Positions 43,373 through 54,934 of a stretch of 64,000 nucleotides of DNA are shown here, piece by piece (the first letter of the stretch is position 1; every line of letters begins with the position of its first letter). The stretch covers positions 14,353,001-14,417,000 of the forward strand of contig NC_059346.1 in the NCBI RefSeq assembly GCF_019703515.2. Reading direction: 5' to 3'. This DNA is from Myxocyprinus asiaticus. Taxonomy: Eukaryota; Chordata; Actinopteri; Cypriniformes; Catostomidae. The translations under genes and the position numbers were made by a program. The notes below the pieces were generated by a model. The model was not told where the DNA came from. It worked only from the letters and a program-made list of their open reading frames with translations, and did not search any database.

Positions 43373-44190
43373 GTTTTTGGCATATTTGAGGTCAAACCGG
43401 GCATGTCTTAACATGCTAACTCTGATTATGCACAAATGCAAATAAGATTTGAGAGTAAATGATGACAAAATTTTCATTTTTGTATAAGCTATTACATACT
43501 TTAACTGTATAAAAGGTATTTTGTCTTACTGCATATATGTACAATCTACTAGTGTTGGGGTCGAGTCCGAGTCAAGTCAGAGTCTTTAAACAATCGAGTC
43601 CGAGTTGAGTCAGAGTCCAAAAGGGGCAGAGTAGGACTCGGCCTGTTATGGACTCGGTCTTGAGTCCGACTCCGTCCCTTTTGGACTCTGAGTCGAGTCC
43701 GAGTCCAAATGAGTCTTTTCATGAATCTGAATTAAAATGGTAACCGTAAACTCAACATCAATATTTTAAGCTTATTTTAAACTTCACAACTAAGGAAAAC
43801 AGTTTGTCAATGTAAATGTAACAAAAACACCTCTGTTGCTTTTCATATATATATTTTATGATAAGTATCCTGCTGAAAAAAACTTCAAAGTGGTTTCAGA
43901 ATGAAAGCATTTGCTTTAGGTGTATAAAGACAAAACTGTTCTTCAACACACTTCTTATTGCGTTCTGTTGACATTTCAATTATTTGTTGCTTTATCCCCT
44001 CCACTCAAACATACACCAAAGAAAGTGAAAGCTGCGTTAGTCATTACAACCAGAGTTCCCTATCTGTCACACACTCGACGTTGTGTCGATGTAGTGACAC
44101 TAGAGGTCACTCTTGGGAGCCCGAGACACCTCTGGTCTTTGATAAAACCCACTGCATTGGAGCTGGTAGTAAGACAACTCCATCCCCCGG

Positions 44191-45888
44191 TTGAGGGCTG
44201 GGTGGAGAATTTTTGTTGCCTTTTCATTTCAGTTCACCACATGCCCAAGTGGCTGCGGTACCCAACAGTTCAGCAAAAGAGCGGTTTCTTCCTTCCCTGG
44301 GTCACATACCGTTGTGCATGGTCATCATCACGACCACCGTCCACCTTTTTTCCCTTGCAGGACTGGCGCTGCAGCGGTGGTCTCCCCGCCCCTGTGTGCC
44401 CAGTTGTGGCACACATCCGCCCCCGATGTGACAGTCTCCACGGGTTGCGAGGGCAGGCCTCTTCCTCCCGGGTCCCAGGCTGTTCCGGGGGTGGTCACAA
44501 GGAGCCAGGTAAGTGCTTCGATGTCCCTAGACTCAGCACAGCCACAACATGGTGTGGCACCTCGAGCTCCGCCCCGCCGCGAGGCCCCACCTGCCGGTAC
44601 GTCCGACGACATTGTCCCTTTGGTCCCCCTCATGCGGAACTTGGATGCGTGGCTTGCGCTTTCCAATCCATCGCGATGGCTGGTCCGGACCGTCCAACTC
44701 GGCTACGTGACTCAGTTCGCCAGGCGTCCGCCTAGGTTCAGCAGTATCCACTTCACCATGGTGAAGGACGAAAACGCTGCTACCTTGCGCATGGAGAACG
44801 CCACCCTTCTACGGAAGGGTGCGATAGAACCTGTCCCTCCGGCTGAGATGAAGAAGGGGTTTTACAGCTCCTACTTCATCGTACTGAAAAAAGGCGGTGG
44901 GTTGCGGCCAATCTTGGACCTGCGAGTACTGAACCGGGCTTTACACAGACTCCCGTTCAAGATGCTGACGCAAAAACGCATTCTGGCGAGTGTCCGGCAT
45001 CAAGATTGTTTCGCGGCGGTAGACCTGAAGGACGCGTACTTTCACGTCTCGATTCTACCTCGACAGAAACCCTTCCTGCGGTTTGCATTCGAGGGTCAGG
45101 CGTATCAGTACAAGGTCCTCCCTTTCGGCCTGTCCTTGTCCCCTCACGTCTTCACGAAGGTCGCAGAGGCAGCTCTTGCCCCGTTAAGGAAAGTGGGCAT
45201 TCGCATTCTCAACTATCTCGACGATTGGCTAATCCTAGCTCACTCTAGGGACATGTTGTGTGCACACAGGGACTTGGTGCTCTCGCACCTCAGCCGATTA
45301 GGGCTTCGGGTCAACTGGGAAAAGAGCAAGCTCCTCCCGGTTCAGAGCATCTCTTTTCTCGGTTTGGAGTTGGACTCAGTCTCATTGACAGCGCGCCTTA
45401 CGAACGATTGTGCACAGTCGGTGCTGACCTGTTTGAAGGCATTCAAACAGAAAACAGCGGTTCCACTGAAACCCTCTCAGAGGCTCCTGGGGCATATGGC
45501 ATCCTCAGCGGTGGTCACCCCGCTCGGGTTGATGCATATGAGACTGCTTCAGCACTGGCTTCAGACTCAAGTCCCGATATGGTCATGGCGCCGTGGGACA
45601 CATCGCGTGGTCATCACGCCGGTCTGTCTCCGTCTCTTCAGCCCTTGGACCGACCTCTCGTTTCTACGGGCAGGTGTTCCCCTAGAGCAGGTCTCCAGGT
45701 GCGTCGTGGTCATGACAGACGCCTCCAAAACAGGCTGGGGCGCTGTTTGCAACGGGCACGCCCGCTGTCTCCTCCTCTGCAGTCAGCAGCACTTCAAGTT
45801 GCTGCGAGCCACTCACATCCCGGGCGACCTCAACACTGCAGCGGACGTGCTGTCATGGCAGGTTAGTGGAGACTCCACCCTCAGGTAG
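44191..45888 (+). pseudogene. DIRS-like pol, RT intact, RNase H deleted (565 codons)
   Basis: This is the longest open frame in the window. Residues 1-150 are Pro/Arg-rich linker. RT follows: IEPVPPAEMKKGFYS (about 212), LRPILDLRVLNRALH, motif A AVDLKDAYFH (Asp 278), LPFGLSLSPHVF and the catalytic YLDDW at 342-346. RNase H begins with MTDASKTGWGAVCNGH (about 508-523) but then about 160 bp present in copy 1 are gone, with the Glu and second Asp. The frame ends with LRATHIPGDLNTAADVLSW. The start is nominal, because the true upstream junction was deleted. The RT looks chemically complete; the RNase H cannot be. Confidence 0.9.
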
Positions 45889-46293
45889 TCCAGCTGATTT
45901 GGAGTCGATTCGGACAGGCACAGGTAGACCTGTTCGCCTCCCAAGAATCCTCCCACTGCCCGCTCTGGTACGCCCTGACCGAGGCACCTCTCGGCATTGA
46001 CGCACTGGCACACAGCTGGCCTCCTGGCCTACGCAAATATGTGTTTCCCCCAGTGAGCCTACTTGCACAGACTCTGTGCAATATCAGGGAGGACGAGGAG
46101 CAGGTCGTCCTGGTAGCACCCTACTGGCCCACCCAGACGTGGTTCTCGGACCTCACGCTCCTCGCGCCAGCCCCCCCTGGCGAATTCCCCTGAGGAAGGA
46201 CCTTTTTTCCCAGGGACGGGGCACCATCTGGCACCCACGACCAGACCTCTGGAATCTCCATGTCTGGCCCCTGGACAGGACATGGAAGACCTA
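45878..46293 (+). pseudogene. DIRS-like pol C-terminal Dam-like region
   Basis: After a frame change near 45878 the translation gives LIWSRFGQAQVDLFASQESS, LWYALTEAPLGIDALAHSW, FPPVSLLAQTLC and REDEEQVVLVAPYWPTQTWF up to TGA near 46193. A second frame then reads LRKDLFSQGRGTIWHPRPDL and WPLDRTWKT to TAA at 46291-46293. The DLFAS...W...FPP pattern corresponds to the Dam-type methyltransferase domain reported in DIRS elements. The last codons overlap the recombinase start at 46282. Confidence 0.7.
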
Positions 46294-47298
46294 AGCGGTC
46301 TACCACCCATGGTGGTAGACACGATCTCTCAGGCTAGGGCCCCCTCTACAAGGCACCTGTATTCCTTTAAGTGGCATCTGTTCACTAAATGGTGTTCTTC
46401 CCGATGGGAAGACTCCCAGAGATGCACAGTCGGATCGGTGCTTTCCTTCCTGCAGGAGAGGTTGGAAGGGTGGCTGTCCCCTTCCACCTTGAAGGTGTAC
46501 GTTACTGCTATAGCAGCATACCACGACACAGTGGACAGTAAGTCCTTAGGGAAGCACGACCTGATCATCAGGTTCCTGAGAGACGCCAGGAGGCTGAACC
46601 CCTCCAGACTGTGCCTCGTTCCCTCATGGGACCTCTCTGTAGTTCTTCAGGGTCTACAGAGAGCCCCCTTTGAGCCTTTGCAGTCAGCTGAGCTTAAGGC
46701 ACTCTCCTTGAAGACTGCCCTCCTGACTGCGCTCACTTCCATCAAGAGGGTAGGAGACCTGCAAGCATTCTCAGTCAGCGAAACGTGCCTGGAGTTTGGT
46801 CTGGGCTACTCTCACGTGATCTTGAGACCCCGACCGGGCTATGTGCCCAAGGTTCCCATGTCCCCTTTTAGGGACCAGGTGGTGAACCTGTGAGCGCTGC
46901 CTCAGGAGGAGGCAGACCCAGCCCTGCCGTTGCTGTGTCTGGTGTGCACTTTATGCATTTATTTGGATCGCACACAGAGCTTTATGATCTCTGAGCAGCT
47001 CTTTGTCTGCTTTGGTGCACAGCGGAAAGGAAGTGCTGTCTCCAAGCAGAGGATCGCCCACTGGTTCATTGACGCCATAGCTATGGCATATCACGCCCAG
47101 GATGTGCTGCCCCCGGTAGGGCTACGAGCCCATTCTACCAGGGGTGTAGCGGCCTCCTGGGCCCTGGCCAGGGGTGCCTCTCTAACAGACATTTGCAGAG
47201 CAGCAGGCTAGGCAACACCCAACACCTTTGCAAGGTTCTACAACCTCTGGGTGGAACCGGTTTCATCCCAGGTAGTGGCACGCAATACAAGCGGATAA
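46282..47298 (+). pseudogene. DIRS-like tyrosine recombinase, two nonsense codons
   Basis: From ATG 46282 one frame of 339 codons runs to TAA 47296-47298 with only two internal stops. The core-binding domain holds FLQERLEGWLSPSTLKVYV and GKHDLIIRFLRDARRLNP. The first catalytic Arg is residue 156 (KRVGDL). TGA at 46891-46893 is codon 204. H-x-x-R is HSTR at 284-287. TAG at 47209-47211 is codon 310, in RAAG-stop, where copy 1 has Trp, the usual His/Trp position. The nucleophilic Tyr is residue 320 (RFYNLW). This is the most complete recombinase in the window. It overlaps the pol end by a few codons, as in other DIRS elements. Confidence 0.9.
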
Positions 47299-47951
47299 GC
47301 CCGGGATAGCCAGCCGGGTGTATCGCTTGCACATAGCGCCTTTCACCTCCTCTGAGCTGAAGACGTGTGCCATTAATTCCCAGTAGTGTTCACAAACTAT
47401 GTTCCCTGGTTGACTTCCTCCGAGCCCTGCGGCAGTTTTCAGAGAGACTCACTGCCGGCCCAGTACACGTGCTAACTAAGAGCCCGCAATTTTACCAGTT
47501 GTCAGGTCCCGTGTCTGTTTAGTTTCTATTACATTGGATACATACCCGTCTTTATGTTTTCGTCGTGCCAGCCACCTCGGTAGTCGATGTTATACAGTAG
47601 TCTCTGTAGTAACATTCAAGCATATTGGTTGACTGATGAGTGTGCCTGTGCACGTGCGTATGTGTGTGCACGTGTGTTTTCTTAAACAGTGAAACAACTC
47701 TGGCTACGTCTACAACTTTAGGGGCTAATAAAGCTGCATGCAGACAGAGATGTGTTCATTAATTTCTGTTTTGTTATTTTTTTTTTTTTTCATTGCATCA
47801 CAAATGTAATGGACTCTGCTGAGACCCAAAGGCTCGGGTCCGAGTCAAGTCCGAGTAAAAATGCATCCGAGTCTGTGACAAGTCCAAGTCCATTAAAATT
47901 GGACTCATGACTCCGAGTCTAAACTCGAGTACCCCAACTCTACAATCTACA

Positions 47952-49550
47952 TTACACATTGTATTTACAGGCTGTATTTGACATGGTCATTTAAGTCCAT
48001 CCAGTCTGGTCCTGTTCAAGCAGTGCTTAATTTACCTTTATGTGTTTAAAACACATGTGGAGTTTTAATACAAATCACCAATCCTTCTTACCTTTCATAT
48101 CCTGTGTCCCTCATCCTTTTTCATGTTTTGTTTTTGTTTTTTGCCAGAAGATTCTTTTGTTGGACTGAGAGTGACTTAAGTTTCTATTCCTCGGTGTGCT
48201 TGTACTCAGGCTTTTGTTTTGGCCAAGATTATGTCCCGGGATTAAAAGGAAAATAATCTTTCTTTTAATGTTGTATTTGACCCCATTGAAAAGTAATACT
48301 GTATGTTTATTTTTCTTTCTCAGTTCAAACAAAACAGGTTAAAATGAAGCTGGGAAAGGGGCTGCAGAATGTGTGTGAGAGTTAACATGAGTAGTGCATG
48401 TATCTACATACCATAAAGTCAAGGGTTCGCTTGGCATTGCTTTTTAGGAACGCTTTAAATGCCACTGCGTTTGATTTATTAAGTTCTTCAGCAGTTCTGT
48501 CTGCGGCACGTTATCAACTAATAGGATCTCAGCCCCCCTATTTTCTCCTGCCTGCTCTGTCAGATGGTCGACTAATACTGATATTAATGAATTCATTGCT
48601 TTAGTCAGAAAATCAATACACACTCTAAAGTGTCTGCGGATCTGAGCGTGCCTGGATACTGACCCAGTTCCATGTAAAGCAACAGTCATAATAACACATC
48701 CTGTGGTTTGTTTACCAGTGCAGAGGATATGCCTCACCATACATACAAATTAAACACCAGCATAAACGACAGTAACAACAACTACTGCCAATTCTAAACA
48801 CCTAGGAATGAATTACACAAAACTGGGGCATTCATAATGTTTTTGCAGGGCTGAAAATACTTAGTGTTTAGGCATATTCCCAAATGACAAGAAACTGATA
48901 CTGTTAAACCAAGAGGAGAGAATGAGAGTGTAAGAGAAATTTCTTCTGTTAAGCTGGCTGTAAGATGTCAGATAAGATAGATCGCCCCTTGATGTTGGTT
49001 TGGTAAGGAAAGCGGACCTTTGTGCTTGACTGCTGTGTGAGTGTGTTAAAGGTCAAGCAGCAGGGATGGACGAGGGCTGCCCAGGAGTCAAGCAGTCTGA
49101 GTGATTTACATATGACTCAAAGAGATGAGAAATAGAGGAGAAAGATGGATCGTAAGAAGAAAGAAAGAATGAGCAAAGAGAAAAAAATTAAAAGAAAGAA
49201 CAAAAAAGGGTGAAGAGTCAGAGCGGTGGTTCAGCGATTTTCACATATTCTCTTTCTCCTGACTCCAAGTCAAGCCTTGATGCTCATATGAGTGACGCAG
49301 GTTTGAGTTCAGTCTGCAACTCTCTCATCTGTAGTTTCCTGTCACTCCCTATTGTACATGTCTAGGGTTTTTAACTGAGAACTGGTTCTTATTCAAAATG
49401 ATGAAAATTTTTTTTTTTTATGATTTTTGGTTCCGTTAATGGTTCTTGAACGTGCATTTCTCTGCCGATGTGGACGGAACATCACACTAAAGTACCCTGA
49501 CAGTGCGTTTCTTGCAGTGCTATTCAGCAGCAGCACTACCCCGATACTGA
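47952..49550. other. Non-coding gap with a purine-rich tract
   Basis: A purine-rich tract (AAGAAGAAAGAAAGAATGAG and following) covers about 49135-49215. No supported gene or transposon end. The sequence at 49380-49555 (GGTTCCGTTAATGGTTCTTG) leads into the tandem array. Confidence 0.45.
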
Positions 49551-49559
49551 ATCTACACC

Positions 49560-50560
49560 GCGCAGCATGCCCAGTGTAGTCTGATTCCTTAACAAATTAC
49601 TTTTATGAGCCAGTTTTTGAATCTATAGCGCAAAACATGCAGTGGTACCAGTGTAGTCTGATTTCCGAACAAACAACTCTTATTAACTGGTTCTTCTGAA
49701 TTTAAAGCACGAAACATACAGTGCAACCATTAGAGACCGATTCCCGAACAATGACCCTCATGAGCCGTTTATTTTGAATCTATTGGGGGAACATACAGTG
49801 CTACCAGTGTAGTGCGGTTCCTCAACGAATGACTCTTATTAACTGGTTTTTTTGAATTTAAAGCGCGAAACATACAGTGCTACAAGTGTAGTCTGATTCC
49901 CAAACAATGACTCATATGAGCCATTTCTTTTGACTCTACTGGGTGAAACATACGTTGCTACCAGTGTAGTCCGATAGCTGAACGATGACTCTTATTAGCC
50001 GTTTCTTTTGAATCTACTGGGGGAACATTCAGTGCTACCAGTGTAGTCCGATTACCAAATGATGACTCTTATGAGCAGTTTCTTTTGAATTTACTGGGTG
50101 AAACATACAGTGCTACCAGTGTAGTCCGATAGCCGAACGATGACTCTTATGAGCCGTTTCTTTTGAATCTACTGGGTGAAACATACAGTGCTACCAGTGT
50201 AGTGCGGTTCCTCAAAGAATGACTCTTATTAACTGGTTCTTTTGAATTCACAGCACGAAACATACAGTGCTACCCGTATAGTCCGATTCCAGAACAAACA
50301 ACTCTTATAAGCTGTTTATTTTGAATCTACTGGGTGAAACATACAGTGCTACCAGTGTAGTCCGATTCCTGAACAATGACTCTTATGAGCTGTTTTTTTA
50401 ATCTACTGGGTGAAACATACAATGCTACCAGTGTAGTGTGATTCCCGAACATACAACTCTTATTAACCGGTTCTTTTAATCTACTGGGTTAAATGTACAG
50501 TGCTACCAGTGTAGTGCGGTTCCTCAACAAATGACTCTTATGATCCGGTTCTTTTTAGTG
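49560..50560 (+). repeat. Tandem array, unit about 79 bp, about 13 copies
   Basis: The unit includes CATACAGTGCTACCAGTGTA, GTCCGATTCC, GAACAATGACTCTTATGAGC and TTTCTTTTGAATCTACTGGG. Clear starts lie near 50110, 50189, 50268, 50346, 50424 and 50501, giving a period of 78-79 bp. Units differ at several positions each and alternate between GAGCCGTTTC and TAACTGGTTC versions. The array ends in TTTAGTGATTCAAAAATGCA. It resembles an internal expansion of a GAAC/ATGACTC-type dispersed fish repeat, not a centromeric satellite. Confidence 0.88.
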
Positions 50561-50608
50561 ATTCAAAAATGCATCAGTTAGACTGGTTGCTGACTTTTCT
50601 TAAATTCC

Positions 50609-50760
50609 TTAATTAAAGAGTTGTAAGTCATGAAACAAACCAACCAGCTCCGAGGTGAATCACAACATCACAAACTTTGTTTTGAGGCAAAAAAGTATTT
50701 GAAAATTTGGATGTAAAGACAAAGGTACAAGACTGTGTACTTTCATGAGAGCACAAACTA
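50609..50760 (+). repeat. Composite repeat family, 5' block, copy A
   Basis: AAAGAGTTGTAAGTCATGAA, then CAAACCAACCAGCTCCGAGG, TGAATCACAA and AAAGACAAAGGTACAAG, is matched at 53421-53545. An inverted, diverged version is at about 16860-16990. It pairs with a 3' block at 51775-52115. Confidence 0.65.
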
Positions 50761-50900
50761 CAGTCTCATGAAGCATTGCGAATGTTGTCATTGAATAAAA
50801 ACCGATGGGAATATATAAAACTATTGATTTTAGGTTGTTGATTATGTATAGAAACAATATATTTGAAGTTTATCACAAAATATTCCGATATGTACAAATA

Positions 50901-51755
50901 TACACCGATCAGCCACAACATTAAAACCACCTGCCTAATATTGTGTAGGTCCCCCTTGTGCCGCCAAAACAGCGCCAACCCACATCTCAGAATAGCATTC
51001 TGGGATGTTATTCTTCTCACCACAATTGTACAGAGCGGTTATCTGAGTTACCGTAGACTTTGAACCAGTCTGGCCATTCTCTGTTGACCTCTCTCATCAA
51101 TAAGGCGTTTCCATCCGCAGAACTGCAGCTCACTGCATGTTTTTTGTTTTTGGCTCTATTTGGAGTAAATTCTAGAAACTGTTGTGCATGAAAATCCCAG
51201 GAGATCAATAGTTACAGAAATACTGAAACCAGCCCATCTGGCACCAACAATCATGCCACGGTCCAAATCACTGTGATCACATTTTTTCCCCATTCTGATG
51301 GTTGATGTGAACATTAACTGAAGCTCCTGACCCATATCTGTATGGTTTTATGCACTGCACTGCTGCCACATGATTGGCTGATTAGAAAATAGCATGGATG
51401 ATTGTTGGTGCCAGATGGGCTGGATTGAGTATTTCTGTAACAGCTGATCTCCTGGGATTTTCACGCACAACACTAGAATTTACTCAGAATGGTGCCAAAA
51501 ACAAAAAACATCTAGTGAGTGGCAGTTCTGCAGACGGAAACGCCTTGTTGATGAGAGAGGTCAACAGAGAATGGCCAGACTGGTTCGAACTGACAAAGTC
51601 TACGGTAACTCAGATAACCGCTCTGTACAATTGTGGTGAGAAGAATAACATCCCAGAATGCTATTCTGAGATGTGGGTTGCCACTGTTTTGGTGGCACGA
51701 TGGGGACCAACACAATATTAGGCAGATGGTTTTAATGTTGTGACTGATCGGTGTA
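50901..51755. mobile_element. Fold-back element made of Tc1 remnants
   Basis: The left end TACACCGATCAGCCACAACA and the right end TGTTGTGACTGATCGGTGTA are inverted copies with TA outside both (50899-50900 and 51756-51757). Inversion continues far inside: the left arm, to about 51262, is the complement of the right arm from about 51397. That gives arms of roughly 360 bp around a centre of about 135 bp. Each arm encodes the same piece of a Tc1-family transposase, seen as a frame at 51398-51721 on the plus strand (ISVTADLLGFSRTT, VTQITALYNCGE) and at 51208-51017 on the minus strand. A single-stranded copy would fold into one long hairpin. Confidence 0.88.
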
Positions 51756-51774
51756 TATGTAGTTTAAGGGTGAA

Positions 51775-52115
51775 GACCAACTCGATTATGTCATTCACAG
51801 TGCATCATGGGACTGGACACTCGCTCCGAGGCACGTTTCGCAAGTTTTCTTGGCCGCAGTTCTCTGATTGGTGTACCTTTCTCTGCTGTACCATGGGCAA
51901 TGTAGTTGTTTACCATGAATTCCGCTATCAAACAAGATTTTTAAACAATGAAGTTGAAATAATGCAGACGGATGGCTTCAACGGAAGCATATACCATCGA
52001 TGAACAACCTCATAGCTCACGGTAGGTCTGTCTTTAAAGATTTATAAGTTATTGTTGAAAATCAATTAGTCTATGGGATAAATGAATGGGATTTTTTTTT
52101 TGAGGTTATGACTCA
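51775..52115 (+). repeat. Composite repeat family, 3' block, copy A
   Basis: GTCATTCACAGTGCATCATG, then TGGCCGCAGTTCTCTGATTG, GATGGCTTCAACGGAAGCAT and GGTCTGTCTTTAAAGATTTA, is matched in order at 54948-55410. The fold-back element lies between the two blocks of this copy. Confidence 0.7.
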
Positions 52116-53400
52116 GGTTAAGTCCAGCTCGAAATGACTAAGAGCTGTAACTTTAATGTTGCACTTTAGGCTCCTTACACTTAAGCCAAGCAGTGCAATT
52201 ACTGACTGTTCATATGACAATGTGTAGTTAAAGATATGCCTACACATTGAGTTTTGTTGTAGTCCGTGGAAATTTTATATATAAAAAATGGTTATATCAA
52301 GGCTGAATAAAATATGTTAGCACATTTTCTGTTTAGAATTTTTATTCAATATGCTGTAACAGCACCACTTATTCCATTGCTTTTATGCCTCTAATAAGTC
52401 TTTAAAACCAATTAAATAGGCCTTTTGTAAGAATCTTATTAAATTTATCACTGATTTGTTATATTTGCTCTGTTGAAATCTGAAATTATCTCATCATTTG
52501 CAAACAGACTGCTGAGAGCAATAAATGCACTAAAATAGCATTTCTTATTTCCAAATACTTCTTTCTCAAAATGTAGAATTGTTAATGGAACCATTAGGGA
52601 ATCTGAATTGTTAAGAATAACAGAAACCAGAATCTTTGAATTCCATACGATTGCCATCCTTATACAGTTCCTATCAGGGAGGCAAAAGCCCATGAAGAAA
52701 AAATTACAGGGCAAAGAGGCATGACTTAAAATCCTCAATTTGGCCATCCCCACTCAGGACTGCAGAACAGATGTGTACCTCAGAAATTGTTTCACAATCT
52801 GAGAGTATCTTCCTCGAGGGAGATCCTAATTGGTATCTCCACCCCCTCTATCCCACACAAACACACTAATTCTATATTGTTGGGAGATTAGAAAGCCACA
52901 GATATCTTATAACTGATGACAATGTCAGACAGTGTATGGTTAAAGAGCAGTGTTGCTGGATTAAAGCTGTGTTTCCTCAGTCTCTGCAGTATTTTTGGGA
53001 TTATTAACCACACTAATGGGCTGCTGCATGGAAACAATGGATTATGAAAGAACAGAGACATTTAGCCGCCCACCCCTGATATTTTTAGGGCCACATTTGG
53101 GGATGAGTCATTGAAATGTTCTTTTGTATAATACCTGTCATTAATATAGTGGTTGAGACAGAAAATATTAACGCTGTGTGATGTTTTCATTTTGGAATTG
53201 GAGAAAGCCAGTTAAATCCCTTACAAAACACAGTTATTGTCATGTGTTCACCTATTTCTCATTGAAGTTTGGGCGGGGAATATCGAAGGGCTTCTCCCTG
53301 GTGGCCAATAGGCCAATATACTGTTGCACAACAGTGCTGGCTTTTTCAGCAGTCTGGGTTCTGGAAGTATTTTCCCCATTATTTTTTTTCCCACAGGGAT
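52116..53400. other. Non-coding gap
   Basis: No gene or transposon termini recognised. The stretch 52480-52960 looks unique. Confidence 0.4.
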
Positions 53401-53420
53401 TTCAGAAAATCCTTCATGAA

Positions 53421-53545
53421 AGAGTTCTAAGCCATGAACCAAACCAACCAGCTCTTAGGTGAATCACAAAATTTTGATTTGAAGCAAAAGGAAATCGGAC
53501 AAAAAGACAAAGGTACAAGGCTGTTTACTTTCTAAGGTCTTTCTA
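53421..53545 (+). repeat. Composite repeat family, 5' block, copy B
   Basis: GAAAGAGTTCTAAGCCATGA, then CAAACCAACCAGCTCTTAGG and AAAAAGACAAAGGTACAAGG, matches copy A at 50609. A Harbinger-like MITE (53716-54666) separates it from its 3' block. Confidence 0.65.
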
Positions 53546-53715
53546 GTTTACGACATCAAGCAGTTTAGACTTTAATCTCTCCAAAACACCTCACAAATAC
53601 TGAAGTATTTCTCAAAGCAGAGGATTTAACGCCCGACAGTGATCGTCTTGAATTGTATTGTCGATTTGCCGCTGATTGCTTCACATAAAAGGACTAATCC
53701 TAGCGTTAGAGACTA

Positions 53716-54666
53716 GGGTGTTTTCACACTTGGGTCTTCTATAAAAGAACCAATCCCGAACCCCTTTAAATGGACCAAAAAGTGGACAGTGAAAAAGCAC
53801 CCAGTTCTCTTTGCGATCACACTGTCTGTGACCTTGAAAGTGGGCTCAGATCTCTTTTTGGTCCACTTGACCCATTATGGTGTCTCAATCAATTTTTCAT
53901 TCACACTGTGTTGTTTTTGTGGAACCAAGACCACATTTTAAGAGACAAAATTGATGACAATTATTATTAAAATGGCTATATTAAATATTAAGAGTACAAT
54001 TAGCTCAACATATAAAGATGATTAAATGTGTTAAAAGGAATAATCAGTATGAGTACAGGTGTCTTTGTTCAATAAAACTTATTTAATTGATCGTCTGCAT
54101 CAAAAAATAACTGTATTACATAGTGTAAATATATAACATCTCTGAATGCATTGTATTTTTATAAAAATAATACTGTATTTAGAGCCAACATTCATAAATT
54201 CAGTCATGGATCATGGTAGATTAGTCGTATTACCAACATAAAAATACGATCGATCATGGTTTTATCAATGTACAGCCTCGGGTTACTTCCATTCATTGAA
54301 AACAATAGTAATCTCTTAACTGTCACACGACATTCCAATGCGGTCCGGTTAAACTCTCGAGTTTTCATTGTACAGAACACTGAATAAAGATTCTTGAGTT
54401 TGTTTTTTTGGAGTTTAAATAGTTTTCATCAGCAACTCTGTCATCTCCATAGAAAAAGAATATGCAGTGAGCCTGGAGCGCTTTGTGTTCACAATGCATG
54501 TTATTAGCGAACCAAACTGCAGGCTGCAAGTGAACTGAACTCAGACCACCTCCCGAGATGGTCTCGGCTCGGTTAGCTTTAAAGGGGTCTGAGATCGTTT
54601 GGAGTGTTCACATATGGGCCAAATATCGTGCTCAGACTCCTGAAATGGACCAAGTGTGAAAACGGC
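53716..54666. mobile_element. Harbinger-like MITE
   Basis: The left end GGGTGTTTTCACACTTGG and the right end CCAAGTGTGAAAACGGC are inverted copies. Internal sequence (GAACTGAACTCAGACCACCTCC, split here by a space in the family match at 54535) is shared with the element at 35583-37844. The target duplication is not clean, so the superfamily is inferred from the related copy. It has no transposase. Confidence 0.62.
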
Positions 54667-54934
54667 ATAAACTTCTTGTAGAGGGTTTAACTGTGCTGAC
54701 TTTTATTAACTGTTAAGCACAGCAAGCTATCACACAAAATCGAAAAATGCGTTTCTTAATTAATTTGACAAAGTCGTCTCCCATTAAAACCACCACCACT
54801 AAAAATATTAATCTTAGTAGTCAACCCCACTCATCAAATAGTCAGTTGTTAGACGACTAGTCGATTAGTTGACCACCCTGGCACATCCTTAATATATTCA
54901 AGTATATATATAGTTTGAGTGTATAGGCAGACTG

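Larger units (their letters stand above)
44055..47485 (+). mobile_element. DIRS-like retrotransposon, copy 2 (internally deleted, 3' truncated)
   Basis: The left end begins GTTCCCTATCTGTCACACAC, then TTGTGTCGATGTAGTGACAC, CACTCTTGGGAGCCCGAGAC, and keeps about 95 bp of the left terminal repeat. Near 44150 it jumps to sequence that lies at 2648 in copy 1, so the TATA box and all of gag are lost. RT, RNase H, Dam-like region and recombinase follow. It stops near 47485, where copy 1 continues with 900 bp more including the internal complementary region and right repeat. It therefore cannot complete a circle on its own. Confidence 0.9.
43550..47943. mobile_element. hAT-type element carrying DIRS-like copy 2
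   Basis: Starts TAGTGTTGGGGTCGAGTCC and ends CTCGAGTACCCCAACTCTA, which are inverted copies. The eight bases CAATCTAC flank it on both sides (43542-43549 and 47944-47951). Both ends are rich in GAGTCCGAGTC repeats (43560-43720 and 47835-47925). Removing the DIRS-like insertion leaves roughly 0.95 kb, so this was a non-autonomous hAT element before the retrotransposon landed in it. Confidence 0.9.

Noticed and set aside
49560..50560. Regular array considered as a CRISPR
   Set aside because: Units are diverged along their whole 79 bp, with no alternation of constant repeats and unique spacers, and the genome is vertebrate.
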